This document shows, in pieces, positions 1 through 9,403 of a stretch of DNA of 64,000 nt. Position 1 is the stretch's first letter. The number at the start of each line of letters is the position of its first letter. This DNA comes from Bauldia litoralis (GTDB lineage Bacteria > Pseudomonadota > Alphaproteobacteria > Rhizobiales > Kaistiaceae), in contig NZ_FMXQ01000006.1 of NCBI RefSeq assembly GCF_900104485.1, positions 310,001-374,000 on the forward strand, written 5' to 3'. A model generated the notes under the pieces. It searched no databases and was not told the origin of the DNA. It saw only the letters and a list, made by a program, of their open reading frames with translations. Made by a program: the position numbers and the translations under genes.

Positions 1-90
1 AATCACGAAGATGATGCCGAGGGCGAGAAACCACCCCCAGTGCTTGCGGATATTGTCGGCAGAGTTGAGTGTCATTGCAGCGTCGGTCAT
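1..90 (-). CDS. HdeD-family membrane protein, 5' end only (runs off the window)
   Basis: Only the first 30 codons are inside the window; the gene continues past position 1. The minus-strand ATG at 90 has an AAGGAG Shine-Dalgarno a few bases upstream. The visible N-terminus ends in RKHWGWFLALGIIFVI, a basic patch plus the start of a membrane helix. That pattern is typical of the DUF308/HdeD acid-resistance membrane protein family. The family call is from memory of this N-terminal motif; the rest of the protein cannot be seen. Confidence 0.6.
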   Translation of the reverse strand, partial: MTDAAMTLNSADNIRKHWGWFLALGIIFVI

Positions 91-213
91 GGGCCCCTTC
101 TCCTTCACGACTCGCGACGGCGGGAGAGTACTCCAATCGGCCATCCGTCAACACCTCCGGTTTTGGCGCGCGCCGATATGGCGTCGCTCACGCCGATCGG
201 ATAGGAACCGGCC

Positions 214-1017
214 ATGACGGATACAATTGTCGAAGCCGGCCCCCCGGCAGTCGTTCTGGTCGCGCCGCAACTCGGCGAGAATATCGGCACCGCGGCGCGG
301 GCGATGGCCAATTTCGGGCTGGTCGATCTGCGCCTGGTCAATCCCCGCGACGGGTGGCCGAACGAGAAGGCCGTCGCCGCCGCCAGCCGCGCCGACCATG
401 TCATCGACGCGGTGCGGGTCTTCGGCTCGGTCGCGGACGCGGTGGCGGATCTCGCCTTCGTCTATGCGACGACCGCGCGGTCGCGTGAGGTCGCCAAGCC
501 GATCGTCGGCCCGCGCGAGGCGGGCGGCCGGCTGCGCGCCTATGCGAACAAGGGGGTGCGGACCGGCATCCTGTTCGGGCCCGAGCGGACTGGTCTCAAC
601 AACGAGGATGTGTCGCTCGCCGACGAGATCCTGACCTTCCCCGTCGACCCGACCTTCTCCTCGATCAATGTCGCGCAATCGGTGCTGCTGATTGCCTATG
701 AGTGGCGAATTTCCGGCTTTTCCAGCGAGGATGCCGGCCTGCCTTTCGCGGTCGATCGCCTGCCTGCGGCGAAAGACGACCTTTTCCGGCTGTTCGAGCA
801 TCTCGAGACCGCGCTCGATGCCGCCGGCTTCTTCCGGCCGCCGGAGAAGAGGCCGCACATGGTCGAGGGGCTGCGGACCATCCTCAACAAGGCCAACCTT
901 TCCGAACAGGAGGTGCGGACGCTGCGCGGCGTCATCGCCGCCTTCCAGCGGCGCCCGACCCGGCCGCGCGAGACCGAAGATGGCAACGTGACCGACGCGC
1001 GGGGGGACGAGGCATGA
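214..1017 (+). CDS. trmJ: tRNA (cytidine/uridine-2'-O-)-methyltransferase, TrmJ type (SPOUT family)
   Basis: A 267-residue SpoU/SPOUT 2'-O-methyltransferase, expected to methylate position 32 of the tRNA anticodon loop using S-adenosylmethionine. SpoU motif 1 is visible near residue 20 (ENIGTAARAMANFGL). Motif 2 is GILFGPERTGLNNED around residues 115-130, and motif 3 is the FSSINVAQSVLL segment, which contributes to the trefoil-knot SAM site. The C-terminal 100 residues are helical, as in TrmJ. ATG 214 has AGGA upstream. murI follows 19 bp downstream and is probably co-transcribed. Confident for the family; the exact tRNA target is inferred. Confidence 0.88.
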   Translation: MTDTIVEAGPPAVVLVAPQLGENIGTAARAMANFGLVDLRLVNPRDGWPNEKAVAAASRADHVIDAVRVFGSVADAVADLAFVYATTARSREVAKPIVGPREAGGRLRAYANKGVRTGILFGPERTGLNNEDVSLADEILTFPVDPTFSSINVAQSVLLIAYEWRISGFSSEDAGLPFAVDRLPAAKDDLFRLFEHLETALDAAGFFRPPEKRPHMVEGLRTILNKANLSEQEVRTLRGVIAAFQRRPTRPRETEDGNVTDARGDEA

Positions 1018-1036
1018 AACCGTCGCCGAGGATCGC

Positions 1037-1831
1037 ATGACGCGGCTCCTGGTCTTCGATTCCGGTATTGGCGGGTTGTCGGTGGCCAGCGAGATCCGGC
1101 TCGCCCTCCCGGCGGCCGAGATGATCTACGTCGCCGACGATGCCGGCTTTCCCTATGGCGAGCGCAGCGACGACGACCTCGGCGTCCATGTCGTCGAACT
1201 GATCGGCGCGCTGATCGACGTCTTCACCCCGGATGCGGTGGTGATTGCCTGCAACACGGCGTCGACTCTGGTGTTGCCGCCGCTGCGCGAGCGATTCTCG
1301 ATCCCCTTCGTCGGCACCGTGCCGGCGGTCAAGCCGGCCGCCGAGCAGACCCGCTCCGGCCTGATCAGCGTGCTGGCGACGCCCGGCACCATGCGGCGCG
1401 ACTACACCCGCGCGCTGATCGAGAGCCACGCCAGCCATTGCGCGGTGCGGCTGGTCGGGTCGGCCAACCTGGCGCCGATCGCCGAGGCGGTGATGCGCGG
1501 CGAACCGGCGGACGACGCGGCGATCGCCACCGAGATCGGGCCGGCCTTCGTCGAGGACGGCGACCGACGCACCGACAGCATCGTGCTGGCCTGCACCCAC
1601 TATCCCTTCCTCAAGGCCGATTTCGTCCGTCTCGCCCCGTGGCCGGTGGAGTGGATCGACCCGGCGCCGGCGATTGCCCGCCGGGTGGTCAGCGTTGTCG
1701 GCGAGGGGGAGGGCGGAGAGACTGGCGGTGGTCTGGCCTACCTGACCTCCGGCAAGGTCTGGCCCGAACCGCTGGTCGACGTGCTTGGGCGGATGGGGCT
1801 CGAGCCGATGTCCGAGCCGGCCTCAGGCTGA
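1037..1831 (+). CDS. murI: Glutamate racemase
   Basis: A 264-residue Asp/Glu racemase that makes D-glutamate for peptidoglycan in the cytosol without a cofactor. The N-terminus LLVFDSGIGGLSV is the family signature. The two catalytic cysteines are visible in VIACNTAST (about residue 74) and LACTHYPFL (about residue 187), and the latter motif also carries the conserved histidine. ATG 1037 is preceded by GAGGA at good spacing. It sits directly downstream of trmJ. Its 3' end overlaps the convergent DUF2165 gene by 9 bp. Confidence 0.92.
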   Translation: MTRLLVFDSGIGGLSVASEIRLALPAAEMIYVADDAGFPYGERSDDDLGVHVVELIGALIDVFTPDAVVIACNTASTLVLPPLRERFSIPFVGTVPAVKPAAEQTRSGLISVLATPGTMRRDYTRALIESHASHCAVRLVGSANLAPIAEAVMRGEPADDAAIATEIGPAFVEDGDRRTDSIVLACTHYPFLKADFVRLAPWPVEWIDPAPAIARRVVSVVGEGEGGETGGGLAYLTSGKVWPEPLVDVLGRMGLEPMSEPASG

Positions 1832-2329
1832 TTGCCGCGCTTCGCCATCGGGTTCCGGGAGCAGGAGGACGATGAGCACGATCCCGGCAAGGGTGATGAA
1901 GCGGAAGGCCGCGTCCTGACCGTTCCATTGCTCGGACTGCCACATTGCAAACCATTCGCCGCCGATCGCCACGAATCCGACGGCGTAGAGCAGCATCGCC
2001 ATCGTCAGGCCCGTCGCCGCCGTCGGCTTGGTCGCAGCAAAGCGTCCGGTCGAAGACGCCGCGAGCATGCGGGCGGCGCCGACCCACAGGACAAGCGCGG
2101 TCAGGACCTGCCAGGCGATGATCGACCAGTAGACGGCGGTCTGCAGCGTCGGGTCGGTGATCGCCCGCCAGCGCAGGGTCGAGTCGGGAAAAATCGTGTC
2201 CATGCTCATGACGTGCTGGACGAAGGCCCAGTTCGAACCGTAATCGGTGATGTTGCCGAGGGCGAACAGGCTGAAGAGCAGCGCCACCGAGGCGACGAGG
2301 ATCGTCTTGCAGAGCCGGATCACACGCAT
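1823..2329 (-). CDS. DUF2165 family small integral membrane protein
   Basis: A 168-residue membrane protein of unknown function. The start at 2329 is preferred over an upstream in-frame codon because GGAGGGAGGA precedes it and because the protein then begins MRVIRLCKTILVASVALL, a positively charged N-terminus leading into the first helix. The segment LGNITDYGSNWAFVQHVMSMDT is typical of DUF2165. Four hydrophobic helices are apparent, and the last residues are hydrophilic. The gene converges on murI with overlapping 3' ends and diverges from chrA. No function can be assigned beyond membrane location. Confidence 0.82.
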   Translation of the reverse strand: MRVIRLCKTILVASVALLFSLFALGNITDYGSNWAFVQHVMSMDTIFPDSTLRWRAITDPTLQTAVYWSIIAWQVLTALVLWVGAARMLAASSTGRFAATKPTAATGLTMAMLLYAVGFVAIGGEWFAMWQSEQWNGQDAAFRFITLAGIVLIVLLLPEPDGEARQSA

Positions 2330-2484
2330 CGAATCGGTTCCTCCCTCCAAGGAAGCGTAGCCACGGCCTGTGGCAGCGAGCAATTGCCCCGGCGCGCGAG
2401 CGGAACATCCCTGTCATATTCGGCGGCTAGTTGGTTGCTCGGCGGTGCCTTTCGCACAGCATCGGGCCACCGTGAGGGAACGGA

Positions 2485-3840
2485 ATGAGCGAGACGGGGC
2501 AGCCCGACGCGGACGCGACATCGCATCCATCCTTCGCCGAGGCGACGAGGGTCTGGGCGACGATCGGGCTGTTGTCGTTCGGCGGGCCGGCCGGCCAGAT
2601 CGCGCTGATGCACCGGATCCTGGTTGACGAGCGCCGGTGGATTTCCGAGCCGCGATTCCTCCATGCCCTGAACTTCTGCATGCTGCTGCCGGGCCCGGAA
2701 GCGCAACAGCTCGCCACCTATGTCGGCTGGCTGCTCCATGGCACGCGCGGTGGCGTCGTCGCCGGAACGCTGTTCGTCCTGCCGGGGCTCGCCGTCATCC
2801 TCGGCCTGTCGACGCTCTACGCGGTCTACCAGGACACCGGCTGGCTGGAAGGCATCTTCTTCGGCCTCAAGGCGGCGGTCCTCGCCATTGTCATCGACGC
2901 GGTCATCCGCATCGGCCGCCGCGCCCTGAAGAGCCGCTTCGCCGTGATCCTGGCGGCGATCGCCTTCGTTGCGATTTTCGTCTTCGGCGTGCCGTTCCCG
3001 GTGATCGTCATCCTGGCCGGGCTGGCCGGCTATCTGCGGGCGCGGATGGCGCCGGGCGAGGGGACCGCGGTGGGCGAGGGGGAATCGAAGGCCCTCGAGC
3101 CCGACCGGCTGCACAGCAGCGAGACAACCCGATCCGGCGCAGTCCGGGTTATCGCCACCTGGGGGGCGTTGTGGGCGGCGCCCATCGTCGGTTTCGCGCT
3201 TCTCGGCGGCTGGGAGAGCATCTACCCGCGGCTGGCGCTGTTCTTCAGCTGGCTGGCGGTGGTGACCTTCGGCGGCGCGTATGCGGTGCTCGCCTATGTC
3301 GCCGACGCGGCGGTCTCGTCCTTCGGCTGGCTGAGCGCCGGCGAGATGCTCGACGGGCTGGCGATGGCCGAGACGACGCCGGGACCGCTGATCATCGTCC
3401 TCTCCTATGTCGGTTACATCGCTGCCTTCCGGGCCGAAACCGACCTCGACCCGCTGATTGCCGGGCTGATCGGAGGGGCGCTGACGGCCTGGGTAACCTT
3501 CGTTCCCTGTTTCCTGTGGATCTTCCTCGGCGCGCCTTATGTCGAGAAGCTGCGCGGCAATCTCCGCCTGTCCGGCGCCCTTTCGGCGATCACCGCCGCG
3601 GTCGTCGGCGTCATTCTCAACCTGGCGCTCTGGCTTGGCCTGCACGTGCTGTTTCGCGAGGTCGGGGTGCTGGAATTCGGGCTGGCGCGACCCCCATGGC
3701 CGGTCTGGGGCAGCGTCGACCCGTGGGCGGTTGGCCTGATGGTCGTCGCCATCGTGGCGCTCTTCCGGTTTCGGCTGGGGGTGGTCCCGACGCTGGCAAT
3801 CTGCGCCGGTCTCGGGCTCCTCGTCCGTTTCCTTGCCTGA
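2485..3840 (+). CDS. chrA: Chromate transporter ChrA (two-domain form)
   Basis: A 451-residue CHR-family inner-membrane protein predicted to export chromate. It is the long, bidomain type. The N-terminal half has the family signature GLLSFGGPAGQIALMHR near residue 30 followed by PGPEAQQLATYVG. The C-terminal half repeats it as VVTFGGAYAVLAYV and ETTPGPLIIVLSYVGY. About ten hydrophobic helices are visible. ATG 2485 follows GAGGGAACGG. The gene stands alone and an intrinsic terminator follows it. Substrate assignment is by family; a broader anion role cannot be excluded. Confidence 0.9.
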   Translation: MSETGQPDADATSHPSFAEATRVWATIGLLSFGGPAGQIALMHRILVDERRWISEPRFLHALNFCMLLPGPEAQQLATYVGWLLHGTRGGVVAGTLFVLPGLAVILGLSTLYAVYQDTGWLEGIFFGLKAAVLAIVIDAVIRIGRRALKSRFAVILAAIAFVAIFVFGVPFPVIVILAGLAGYLRARMAPGEGTAVGEGESKALEPDRLHSSETTRSGAVRVIATWGALWAAPIVGFALLGGWESIYPRLALFFSWLAVVTFGGAYAVLAYVADAAVSSFGWLSAGEMLDGLAMAETTPGPLIIVLSYVGYIAAFRAETDLDPLIAGLIGGALTAWVTFVPCFLWIFLGAPYVEKLRGNLRLSGALSAITAAVVGVILNLALWLGLHVLFREVGVLEFGLARPPWPVWGSVDPWAVGLMVVAIVALFRFRLGVVPTLAICAGLGLLVRFLA

Positions 3841-3897
3841 ACCGCGGCATTCCCGTATTTGACAGCCGCGGACGAGGGCAGTATGACCCTCTCGCCT

Positions 3898-3929
3898 CGC
3901 CGGTCCTTCTGGGCCGGCGTGGTTTTTTC
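3898..3929 (+). terminator. Rho-independent terminator after chrA
   Basis: A 9-bp stem (CGCCGGTCC / GGGCCGGCG, one T-G pair) closes a TTCT loop and is followed by TGG and six T residues. It lies 57 bp after the chrA stop and about 110 bp before rpsD, so it should separate the two transcripts. It could equally sit in the rpsD leader as an attenuator. Confidence 0.7.
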
Positions 3930-4036
3930 TGCGACCCGTGGAGATTTGGGGGTGCTTGCCTCCTGATTCCTGTCGGCCGGTCCCGCGAGGGGCGGCAGAG
4001 GAGGGCGCTTAAACCCGAATGTGAAGGGATTACGCG

Positions 4037-4654
4037 ATGACCAAGCGCGCACAATCGAAGTACAAGATCGACCGCCGCCTCGGACAGAATATCTGGGGTC
4101 GTCCGAAGAGCCCGGTGAACCGCCGCGAATACGGCCCCGGTCAGCACGGCCAGCGCCGCAAGGGCAAGCTTTCCGACTTCGGCACCCAGCTGCGCGCCAA
4201 GCAGAAGCTCAAGGGCTTCTACGGCAACATCTCCGAGAAGCAGTTCAACAACATTTACAAGGAAGCGGTCCGCCGCCCGGGCGATACGTCCGAGCAGCTG
4301 GTCGGCCTCCTCGAGAGCCGGCTCGACGCGGTCGTCTACCGCGCCAAGTTCGTGCCGACCGTCTTTGCCGCCCGCCAGTTCATCAACCACGGCCATGTCC
4401 GGGTGAACGGCAAGCGCGTCAACATCCCGAGCTATCGCTGCTCGCCGGGCGACATCGTCTCCGTCAAGGATTCGTCGCGCGAGATGATGATGGTGCTCGA
4501 GGCGACGCAGCTCGCCGAGCGCGACGTTCCCGAATATGTCGAGGCCGACCACGGCAAGATGGTCGCGACCTTCCTGCGCGTTCCCGGCCTCGCCGAGATC
4601 CCCTACGCCGTGCAGATGGAACCGAACCTCGTCGTCGAGTTCTATTCGCGCTGA
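4037..4654 (+). CDS. rpsD: 30S ribosomal protein S4
   Basis: A 205-residue primary 16S rRNA-binding protein of the small ribosomal subunit. The N-terminus [20 protein letters not shown] and the block [20 protein letters not shown] are characteristic of alphaproteobacterial S4. The S4 RNA-binding fold follows at about residues 94-160 ([31 protein letters not shown]). Length is typical. Here it is monocistronic, away from the alpha operon, as is common in alphaproteobacteria, with its own terminator 22 bp after the stop. Confidence 0.97.
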   Translation: MTKRAQSKYKIDRRLGQNIWGRPKSPVNRREYGPGQHGQRRKGKLSDFGTQLRAKQKLKGFYGNISEKQFNNIYKEAVRRPGDTSEQLVGLLESRLDAVVYRAKFVPTVFAARQFINHGHVRVNGKRVNIPSYRCSPGDIVSVKDSSREMMMVLEATQLAERDVPEYVEADHGKMVATFLRVPGLAEIPYAVQMEPNLVVEFYSR

Positions 4655-4675
4655 CGCCTGTCGACAGTCGCATCG

Positions 4676-4705
4676 AAAAGGCCGCCTCCGGGCGGCCTTT
4701 TGTTT
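4676..4705 (+). terminator. Rho-independent terminator after rpsD
   Basis: The hairpin AAAAGGCCGCC - TCCG - GGCGGCCTTTT has an uninterrupted 7-bp GC stem extended by four A-T pairs, and T residues follow. This is a textbook intrinsic terminator 22 bp after the rpsD stop. Confidence 0.9.
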
Positions 4706-4732
4706 ATGAGGCCGCAGGGTGCCTGCCGAAAC

Positions 4733-4760
4733 GAAAAGAGGCCGCCCGATGGGCGACCTC
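4733..4760 (-). terminator. Rho-independent terminator after grxD
   Basis: Read on the minus strand: GAGGTCGCCC - ATC - GGGCGGCCTC followed by TTTTCG, a 10-bp stem with one mismatch. It lies 28 bp beyond the grxD stop, so it should end the purL-bolA-grxD transcript. Confidence 0.8.
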
Positions 4761-4788
4761 CTGTTCATTCACACGTCGTGGCGGTCGG

Positions 4789-5133
4789 TCAGGCGGTCTT
4801 GGCCGGCTCCGCGATCGCAACGCCCTTTTCGCCGAGCAGCGTCTGCAATTCACCGGCCTGGAACATCTCGCGGATGATGTCGCAGCCGCCGACGAATTCG
4901 CCCTTCACATAGAGCTGCGGGATGGTCGGCCAGTCGGAATAGGCCTTGATCCCCTCGCGGATATCCATGTTGTCGAGGACGTTGACGCCGCTGTAGTCGA
5001 CGCCGAGATAGTCGAGAATCTGGACCACCTGGCTCGAGAAGCCGCATTGCGGAAAGGTCGGCGTGCCCTTCATGAAGAGGACGACGTCGTTTGTCTTCAC
5101 TTGGTTTTCAATCCAGGGCTTGATCTCGCTCAT
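4789..5133 (-). CDS. grxD: Monothiol glutaredoxin, Grx4 (GrxD) family
   Basis: A 114-residue CGFS-type glutaredoxin that binds a [2Fe-2S] cluster with glutathione and acts in iron-sulfur cluster transfer and iron sensing. The active site is QCGFSSQ with the single cysteine at residue 30. The conserved [19 protein letters not shown] block contains the glutathione-binding TIPQ and GGCD motifs. It is the last gene of purL-bolA-grxD. BolA proteins are direct partners of Grx4, so the neighbour at 5176-5409 supports a shared role. A terminator follows. Confidence 0.94.
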   Translation of the reverse strand: MSEIKPWIENQVKTNDVVLFMKGTPTFPQCGFSSQVVQILDYLGVDYSGVNVLDNMDIREGIKAYSDWPTIPQLYVKGEFVGGCDIIREMFQAGELQTLLGEKGVAIAEPAKTA

Positions 5134-5175
5134 TGCCTTAAATCCTTGTCCTGTCGCCGGTGACGAGCAGCCAAC

Positions 5176-5409
5176 TCACTCCGGCACGCTGGTCTGCAGG
5201 GCCAGCGCGTGCAGCGCGCCGCCCATGTTTCCCTTGAGCGCGTTATAGACCATCTGGTGTTGCTGCACACGGCTCTTGCCGCGAAAGGATTCCGATACAA
5301 CCTCCGCGGCGTAGTGGTCGCCGTCGCCGGCGAGATCGCGAATGACGACTTTCGCGTCCGGCAGTTCGGTCTTGATGAGCGTTTCGATCTCGCGGGCATT
5401 CATTGCCAT
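5176..5409 (-). CDS. bolA: BolA family protein (IbaG/BolA2-like)
   Basis: A 77-residue small BolA-fold protein. The body DAKVVIRDLAGDGDHYAAEVV followed by SFRGKSRVQQHQMVYNAL matches the BolA family, including the conserved histidines used to ligate the cluster in Grx4-BolA complexes. It lies between purL and grxD, the usual alphaproteobacterial order. The start at 5409 (MAMNAREIETLI) gives the normal length; a second Met lies two codons in. The role as a Grx4 partner is inferred from family and location. Confidence 0.92.
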   Translation of the reverse strand: MAMNAREIETLIKTELPDAKVVIRDLAGDGDHYAAEVVSESFRGKSRVQQHQMVYNALKGNMGGALHALALQTSVPE

Positions 5410-5436
5410 GTGGAAGCTTCCCGTTGGCGGTCGGTT

Positions 5437-7647
5437 TCAGAGTTCAGCCTGCATGAAGGTCGGAAACCAATTCTCATGGGCTTCCCTGAGCTTTGCAACA
5501 GATATGGAAACGACGCCACCCAGAATCAAATCGGTGCCGCCGGTGGTGCCGATCCGGGGGGCAAGGACGCCGGCATCGCGGGCCCGGTCGACTACGGCGT
5601 CGACCTTGTCCGCGGCAATGGTCATCAGGTAGCGACCCTGGTCCTCGCCGAAGAGCACCGGCAGGGCAGGCTGGTCGGCGAGCTGGTCGACGGTCGCGCC
5701 GATGCCGGAGGCGATCGCCATCTCGGCCAGGCCGACCGCCAGCCCGCCATCCGACAGGTCGTGGCAGGCGGTGACCAGGCGATCGCGGATCAGGCCACGG
5801 ACGAAATCGCCGACCTTCTTCTCGTGGTCGAGATCGACCGGCGGCGGCGGCCCGTCCTCGCGGCCGTGGATTTCGCGCAGATACGTCGACTGGCCGAGGT
5901 GGGTGCCCCAGGTCTCCGGCGCGCCGGCCAGCAGGATTGCCTCGCCCTCGGCCTTGAACGGCACCGTCGCGGCCGCCGTCACGTCGTCGAGCAGGCCGAC
6001 GCCGCCGATGGTCGGGGTCGGCGGGATCGCGGTGCCGTTGGTCTCGTTGTAGAGCGAGACGTTGCCTGAGACGATCGGGAAGGCGAGGGCGGTGCAGGCG
6101 GCGCCGATGCCCTTGATGGCGCCGACCAGCTCACCCATGATTTCCGGCCGCTCCGGATTGCCGAAGTTGAGGTTGTCGGTCGCCGCCAGCGGCTCGGCGC
6201 CGACCGCCGTCAGGTTCCGCCAGCATTCGGCGACCGCCTGCTTGCCGCCTTCATAGGGATCGGCGGCGCAGTAGCGCGGGTTGACGTCGAGGGCGAAGGC
6301 AAGGCCCTTGCCGGCCTCGCCGACGCGGATGACCGCGGCGTCGCCGCCCGGCTTGACGATGGTGTTGCCCTGGATCAGGTGGTCGTACTGCTCCCAGACC
6401 CAGCGGCGCGAGCACATGTCCGGCGCGCCGAGAATCTGAATCAAGGCCGTGCCGTAATCCCCTGGTTCCGGATTCGTTTCGGCGATCGGCGGCCGGGGCG
6501 GGCGAGCCGTGTGCGGCCGGTCATATTCGGGCGCCTGGTCGCCAAGCTCCTTGATCGGCAGGTCGGCCTCGACCTTGCCGTTGTGCAGGACCTTGAAGCG
6601 AAGGTCGTCCGTCGTCCGGCCGACGATGGCGAAGTCGAGCCCCCATTTGCGGAAGACCGCCTCGGCTTCCTCCCGCATCTCGGGGCGCAGCACCATCAGC
6701 ATCCGCTCCTGGCTTTCCGAGAGCATCATCTCGTAGGCGGTCATGCCGGTCTCGCGGCAGGGGATCCTGTCGAGATCGAGCTCGATGCCGAGGTCGCCCT
6801 TGGCGCCCATTTCGACGGCCGACGAGGTCAGGCCGGCGGCGCCCATGTCCTGGATGGCGACGACCGCGCCGGTCGCCATCAGTTCGAGGCAGGCCTCGAG
6901 CAGGAGTTTTTCCGAGAAGGGGTCGCCGACCTGGACGGTCGGGCGTTTCTCGTGGGCATCGTCGTCGAATTCGGCCGAGGCCATCGAGGCGCCGTGGATG
7001 CCGTCGCGGCCGGTCTTCGAGCCGAGATAGACGACCGGCAGGCCGACCCCCGAGGCCTTGGAATAGAAGATTGCGTCGGTCGGGGCGATGCCGGCGGCGA
7101 AGGCGTTGACCAGGATGTTGCCGTCATAGCCGCTATGGAAATTGACCTCGCCGCCGATGGTCGGGACGCCGAAGGAATTGCCGTAGCCGCCGATGCCGCT
7201 GACGACGCCGGAGACCAGATGGCGGGTTTTGGGATGCTCCGGCGCGCCGAAGCGCAGCGCGTTGAGCGCCGCCACCGGTCGCGCGCCCATCGTGAAGACA
7301 TCGCGCAGAATGCCGCCGACCCCGGTCGCCGCTCCCTGGTAGGGCTCGATGAAGGAGGGGTGATTGTGGCTCTCCATCTTGAAGACAACCGCCAGACCGT
7401 CGCCGATATCGACGACCCCGGCATTCTCGCCCGGTCCCTGGATGACCCGGGGCCCGGTGGTCGGCAGCGTCCGCAACCACTTCTTCGACGACTTGTAGGA
7501 ACAATGCTCGTTCCACATCGCCGAAAAGATGCCGAGCTCGGTCATCGTCGGCTCGCGGCCGATCAGGGCAAGGATACGGTCATATTCGTCCGGCTTCAGG
7601 CCGTGGGCGGCGATGACGTCGGGTGTCATGGAAACAGATGCGGTCAT
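5437..7647 (-). CDS. purL: Phosphoribosylformylglycinamidine synthase subunit PurL
   Basis: A 736-residue FGAM synthase catalytic subunit (step four of purine synthesis; ATP and glutamine-derived ammonia, with PurS and PurQ). The N-terminus ends the linker with [20 protein letters not shown]. The nucleotide-binding block is [20 protein letters not shown] near residue 90. [20 protein letters not shown] and the late motif [20 protein letters not shown] are also typical. Length matches the small (non-fused) PurL. It heads the minus-strand purL-bolA-grxD group. purS/purQ are not in the window. Confidence 0.96.
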   Translation of the reverse strand: MTASVSMTPDVIAAHGLKPDEYDRILALIGREPTMTELGIFSAMWNEHCSYKSSKKWLRTLPTTGPRVIQGPGENAGVVDIGDGLAVVFKMESHNHPSFIEPYQGAATGVGGILRDVFTMGARPVAALNALRFGAPEHPKTRHLVSGVVSGIGGYGNSFGVPTIGGEVNFHSGYDGNILVNAFAAGIAPTDAIFYSKASGVGLPVVYLGSKTGRDGIHGASMASAEFDDDAHEKRPTVQVGDPFSEKLLLEACLELMATGAVVAIQDMGAAGLTSSAVEMGAKGDLGIELDLDRIPCRETGMTAYEMMLSESQERMLMVLRPEMREEAEAVFRKWGLDFAIVGRTTDDLRFKVLHNGKVEADLPIKELGDQAPEYDRPHTARPPRPPIAETNPEPGDYGTALIQILGAPDMCSRRWVWEQYDHLIQGNTIVKPGGDAAVIRVGEAGKGLAFALDVNPRYCAADPYEGGKQAVAECWRNLTAVGAEPLAATDNLNFGNPERPEIMGELVGAIKGIGAACTALAFPIVSGNVSLYNETNGTAIPPTPTIGGVGLLDDVTAAATVPFKAEGEAILLAGAPETWGTHLGQSTYLREIHGREDGPPPPVDLDHEKKVGDFVRGLIRDRLVTACHDLSDGGLAVGLAEMAIASGIGATVDQLADQPALPVLFGEDQGRYLMTIAADKVDAVVDRARDAGVLAPRIGTTGGTDLILGGVVSISVAKLREAHENWFPTFMQAEL

Positions 7648-7782
7648 TCAGTGGATACCGATGGCGGCGTGGCGGGGTTCCTGTTGCATAGCGTGCCGCG
7701 CTGTCCCATGGAAGGACGCGGTTTGACCCTGGCGCGATTGACTGGGGGTAGCGTCGATTGTGCGGAAGGGGGCTTCTTTCTC

Positions 7783-8793
7783 ATGGGTTGGTTCAGCAGG
7801 GGTCCCGGGCGGAAGAGATCGAAGCCTTCAGAGGGAAAGGTCCCGTCGAAGCGGAGACGGCAGCTTGCCGGCTTCCGGAAGCTGACCCGTGCGACGAAGT
7901 CAGGATCGAAAGACGTCGCGCGCCCGCTCAAGGCGCTCGAAGCGTCGGCGGGCAGGATCGCTAATCGCCTCGACTCGAATGCACGGCTTCTGCAGAATGT
8001 GCCGCGCATCGACACGAACATGATCATCCAGAACAAGCTGCTGCGGATGATCGCCGACGATCTGCTGGCCGCCGTTTCGCCGCGCTATTCGGAGCCGAAG
8101 CGCCTGTTCGGCCCTCACGCCCAGGTCTATTCGCAGAATTACGAAGACGCGATGATCGGCGAGATCTTCACCCGAATCGGCTTTGGTTCACGGCGCTTCG
8201 TCGAAATCGGCGTCGAGGACGGCCACCAGAACTGCACGCGGATGTTGCTGGAACATTGCGGTTTCAGCGGCGTCTGGGTCGAGATGGACCCGGAAGCCTG
8301 CGCCAGGATCCGGACCCGCTTCGCCGCCTATATCGAATCGGGACGCCTCGTCCTCGTCGAGGGGATGGCGACGGCCGAGACGATCAACGACCTCATTCCT
8401 CCGGAATTCCGGGACGTCGACCTTGTCTCGGTGGATGTCGACCAGAATACCACTCATGTCTGGCGAGCGATGGACCTCAAGGCCCGGGTCGCCTGCATCG
8501 AATACAACGCGGCGTTTCCGCCGATGCTGGACATCGAGACGCCCTATGAGGCGGAAACCGTATGGGATGGCGGGCACATCTACGGCGGATCGCTCAAGGC
8601 CATCGAGCGGATCGGCGCCGGCAAGCAGATGAGCCTCGTCGGTTGCGACCTGCACGGGGTCAACGCCTTCCTGATCGCCGACAGCGAGGACCTGTCGAAG
8701 TTCAGCGCGCCGTTCACCGCCGAAAACCATTTCGAGCCGCTCCGACTGCAACTCGTCAGCGAGCGCGGCCATCGCCGGGTGAAGGCGTCTTAG
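7783..8793 (+). CDS. FkbM-like SAM-dependent methyltransferase domain protein
   Basis: A 336-residue protein. The chosen ATG at 7783 has GGAAGGGGG upstream; an open frame extends much further 5' but overlaps purL antisense and is not credible. Residues 1-100 are basic and helical (SKRRRQLAGFRKLTRATK) with no signal peptide. The C-terminal part has FVEIGVEDGHQNCTRML, matching methyltransferase motif I, then GVWVEMDPEACARIRTRF and DLVSVDVDQNTTHVWRAM, as in FkbM-like enzymes. Such proteins often modify glycans or secondary metabolites, but the substrate is unknown. It stands alone between purL and a small secreted protein. Confidence 0.6.
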   Translation: MGWFSRGPGRKRSKPSEGKVPSKRRRQLAGFRKLTRATKSGSKDVARPLKALEASAGRIANRLDSNARLLQNVPRIDTNMIIQNKLLRMIADDLLAAVSPRYSEPKRLFGPHAQVYSQNYEDAMIGEIFTRIGFGSRRFVEIGVEDGHQNCTRMLLEHCGFSGVWVEMDPEACARIRTRFAAYIESGRLVLVEGMATAETINDLIPPEFRDVDLVSVDVDQNTTHVWRAMDLKARVACIEYNAAFPPMLDIETPYEAETVWDGGHIYGGSLKAIERIGAGKQMSLVGCDLHGVNAFLIADSEDLSKFSAPFTAENHFEPLRLQLVSERGHRRVKAS

Positions 8794-8825
8794 GCGCTAC
8801 CGGCGACCGCGACGCGGCGTTGCGA

Positions 8826-9209
8826 TCAGCTGCAACTATCGCTGCCGCCCAGCCAGCGGCGGAGGTCGGCCGCGATCCGTGTCGAGAGCGACGTGCCGGC
8901 CAGCGGTCCGTAAACGTTGAGGCCGCCCGCCGCGGTGATCTCGACGACGAGGACGGGGAGTTCGTGCGGCGCGTTCTTCGGCACGACCAGAATGCGCGGC
9001 CCGCCGGCGGCATTGGGCTCCGGCGAATAGACATACTGGGCAAAATCCGTCGCATTCGGTCCGAACCAGCATTGGTCCATCGCCTTGGCGAGGCGGCTAT
9101 AGAGGGTATAGGCCGCCTGGCTCGGCTGGGCGGCGGCCGGCAGGATCGTGGCCGGCAGGAAGGCGATGGCGGCCGCAAGGACTGGGGCGGTCAGGGACAG
9201 GTGCTTCAT
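8826..9209 (-). CDS. Small secreted protein of unknown function
   Basis: A 127-residue protein with a clear Sec signal peptide: MKHLSLTAPVLAAAIAFLPA, with cleavage probably after AAAQ. The start at 9209 is chosen because it begins that signal peptide and has AGGA upstream. The mature part is about 100 residues, with two cysteines (DQCWFGP and a C-terminal SDSCS) that could form a disulfide in the periplasm. No domain was recognised. It converges on the FkbM-like gene. Confidence 0.7.
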   Translation of the reverse strand: MKHLSLTAPVLAAAIAFLPATILPAAAQPSQAAYTLYSRLAKAMDQCWFGPNATDFAQYVYSPEPNAAGGPRILVVPKNAPHELPVLVVEITAAGGLNVYGPLAGTSLSTRIAADLRRWLGGSDSCS

Positions 9210-9403
9210 TTCCGAGAGTCCTGCGGCCGGGGGAAGGGGCACGCATGCGATTGTCGCGACGGGCCGATCCGGCATTCCGCCACGTTTGACCGGCGCTACG
9301 GCTATCGTCAAGCGGGCGTACTCGGCGAACGCTGGTCCGCAAGGCATTGTTCCCACCCGGCCCGGCGGGGTAAACCGTCCGCCTTGGTTCTGGGAGGAAT
9401 GAG

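Noticed and set aside
148-1038. 296-codon open frame antisense to trmJ
   Set aside because: trmJ carries full SPOUT motifs; the antisense frame is low-complexity Arg/Gly/Asp.
6379-7782. Long open frame extending 468 codons upstream of the FkbM-like gene
   Set aside because: It runs antisense to most of purL, is rich in residues typical of high-GC shadow frames, and no Shine-Dalgarno or domain was seen. The ATG at 7783 is the credible start.
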